A stretch of DNA of 64,000 nt from Aeromonas veronii (GTDB taxonomy: Bacteria > Pseudomonadota > Gammaproteobacteria > Enterobacterales > Aeromonadaceae): assembly GCF_040215105.1 (NCBI RefSeq), contig NZ_CP157875.1:3153501-3217500 (forward strand), in the 5' to 3' direction. A program made the translations under genes and the position numbers. A model generated the notes under the pieces. The model did not search any database and was not told the DNA's origin. It saw only the letters and a list, made by a program, of their open reading frames with translations. Positions 63,372-64,000 of the stretch are shown in pieces. Position 1 is the first letter of the stretch. The number at the start of each line of letters is the position of its first letter.

Positions 63372-64000
63372 GGACAAGCTCCAGATCGACCAGCAGATCG
63401 AGGGTAACGAGGGTGGGCAGCTGTTCCGCCAGGGCGGGATCCTGCCCAAGCAGGGTGGCCAGCGGCTGACCCTGACGGCAGCCTTGCAGCAGTTGCCAGG
63501 CAGGCAGGTTGAGAGAGAGAGGATCGACCCGGTGATCCGGCCGCTTCTTGAGCGCCAGCCAGCAGGGGGAGTCCAGCTCCTCGACCGCAGCCCCGCCGTG
63601 CAGGGCCATCTGCCAGATGGCGAGCACCGGATAGCGGCTCTCAAACCCCAGCACATCCCCGGCGCAACGCAGCACCAGCCGATCCCAGAGAGCGGGAGGA
63701 ATGGCGGCCAGGCGCTGCGCCGGCCAGCGGCGGGGATCCGGTGGCAGCAGGGCGGTGCGATCCAGCGTCCATTCGAAGCGGGCAAGATCCCCGAGCCAGG
63801 GGAGCGCGGCCGTGGTGGGCAGACCCGCAAGCCAGTCACCGAATCCTTCGCCGTAGTGCATGACAGAGCCCTCTTCCAGTGGCTCGGCCAGCACGAAGCC
63901 ACGGGCAGCGGCGGCAAAGAACGCCTCCCCCACCATGGCCTTGACGGCGGGGTAGGTGCTGGCCAGCACCTCGCTCAGACTCAGCACGAAGTTGTTGCGA
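63364..64000 (-). CDS. DUF2063 protein (HvfC-like), 5' end beyond the window
   Basis: The gene runs off the window edge: the frame is open to base 64000, and the residues upstream of the GTG at 63987 (RNNF before VLSLSEVLASTYPAVKAMVG) match the family pattern YRNN-x(3)-SL-x-EVLxxTYPxVxxLVG. The window therefore holds about 212 residues, nearly the whole family domain plus the C-terminal half. Visible features are GEGFGDWLAGLPTTAALPWL, LARFEWTLDRTALLPPDP and SRYPVLAIWQMAL. HvfC-type proteins bind the RiPP precursor and assist the DUF692 iron enzyme. doxX follows with overlap. hvfB and a precursor gene are expected upstream, beyond base 64000. Confidence 0.9.
   Translation of the reverse strand, partial: RNNFVLSLSEVLASTYPAVKAMVGEAFFAAAARGFVLAEPLEEGSVMHYGEGFGDWLAGLPTTAALPWLGDLARFEWTLDRTALLPPDPRRWPAQRLAAIPPALWDRLVLRCAGDVLGFESRYPVLAIWQMALHGGAAVEELDSPCWLALKKRPDHRVDPLSLNLPAWQLLQGCRQGQPLATLLGQDPALAEQLPTLVTLDLLVDLELVHD

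Overview
The window is chromosomal DNA of a gammaproteobacterium, most likely Aeromonas. This is inferred from the GC-rich coding sequence, from gene orders shared with enteric bacteria (grpE/nadK/recN, rluE-nudJ-mnmA-hflD-purB-roxA, malI/malX-malY, mobA-mobB), and from proteins that align closely with E. coli counterparts as remembered (UhpT, Icd, PykF, MalY). I see no rRNA, tRNA, insertion sequence, prophage or CRISPR array. Almost all of it is ordinary housekeeping and carbohydrate metabolism, with a few less ordinary islands.

Layout. 1-4.2 kb: minus-strand heat-shock genes dnaK-dnaJ and grpE, each with recognisable sigma-32 promoters. 4.3-8.9 kb: nadK, recN under two LexA boxes, a family II pyrophosphatase and a Usp-like protein. 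9.1-13.7 kb: a translationally coupled macA-macB-outer membrane factor export operon. 13.7-16 kb: an iron island in which a siderophore-interacting reductase and a DAHP synthase each follow a Fur box. 16.4-19.3 kb: hns, a 58-residue small gene and icd. 19.5-25 kb: AraC regulator, manA, a YgjV-type membrane protein and a fructose-family PTS permease, which reads as a mannose-use cluster. 25.3-26.5 kb: two unassigned membrane proteins. 26.5-30.7 kb: malY-malX divergent from malI, with a perfect 18-bp MalI operator. 31.1-32.9 kb: a small, more AT-rich island with a CopD-like membrane protein and two overlapping, motif-degenerate kinase-like genes. 33.5-38.6 kb: a second fructose-family PTS permease with a different domain order, uhpT, a free IIB protein, and a IIA protein fused to an HPr-like domain that lacks the phosphorylatable histidine. 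38.6-46.7 kb: translation and nucleotide genes ending in pykF. 46.8-62 kb: mscK, a LysE exporter, pgl, a SYLF lipoprotein, a secreted dienelactone hydrolase, uraA, maeA, mobA-mobB, a FUSC protein, a DUF3332 lipoprotein and a BdlA-like cytosolic chemoreceptor. 62.3-64 kb: a GNAT acetyltransferase, then doxX and a DUF2063 gene that runs off the window edge.

How the genes fit together. Sugar-phosphate flow is a theme: two PTS permeases, ManA, UhpT, MalX, PykF, Pgl, Icd and MaeA all feed or drain central carbon metabolism. The Fur-controlled DAHP synthase has non-E. coli residues at every allosteric position I could compare, so iron starvation may push carbon into chorismate for a catechol siderophore without aromatic feedback. 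The partial DUF2063-DoxX pair at the right edge is the tail of a copper-related RiPP (DUF692/MNIO, Hvf or bufferin type) operon whose precursor and modifying enzyme would lie just beyond base 64000. It is the best lead toward a recently recognised system, but the decisive genes are outside the window.

Start codons were chosen from Shine-Dalgarno spacing and family alignment. In many genes they are downstream of the longest open frame.
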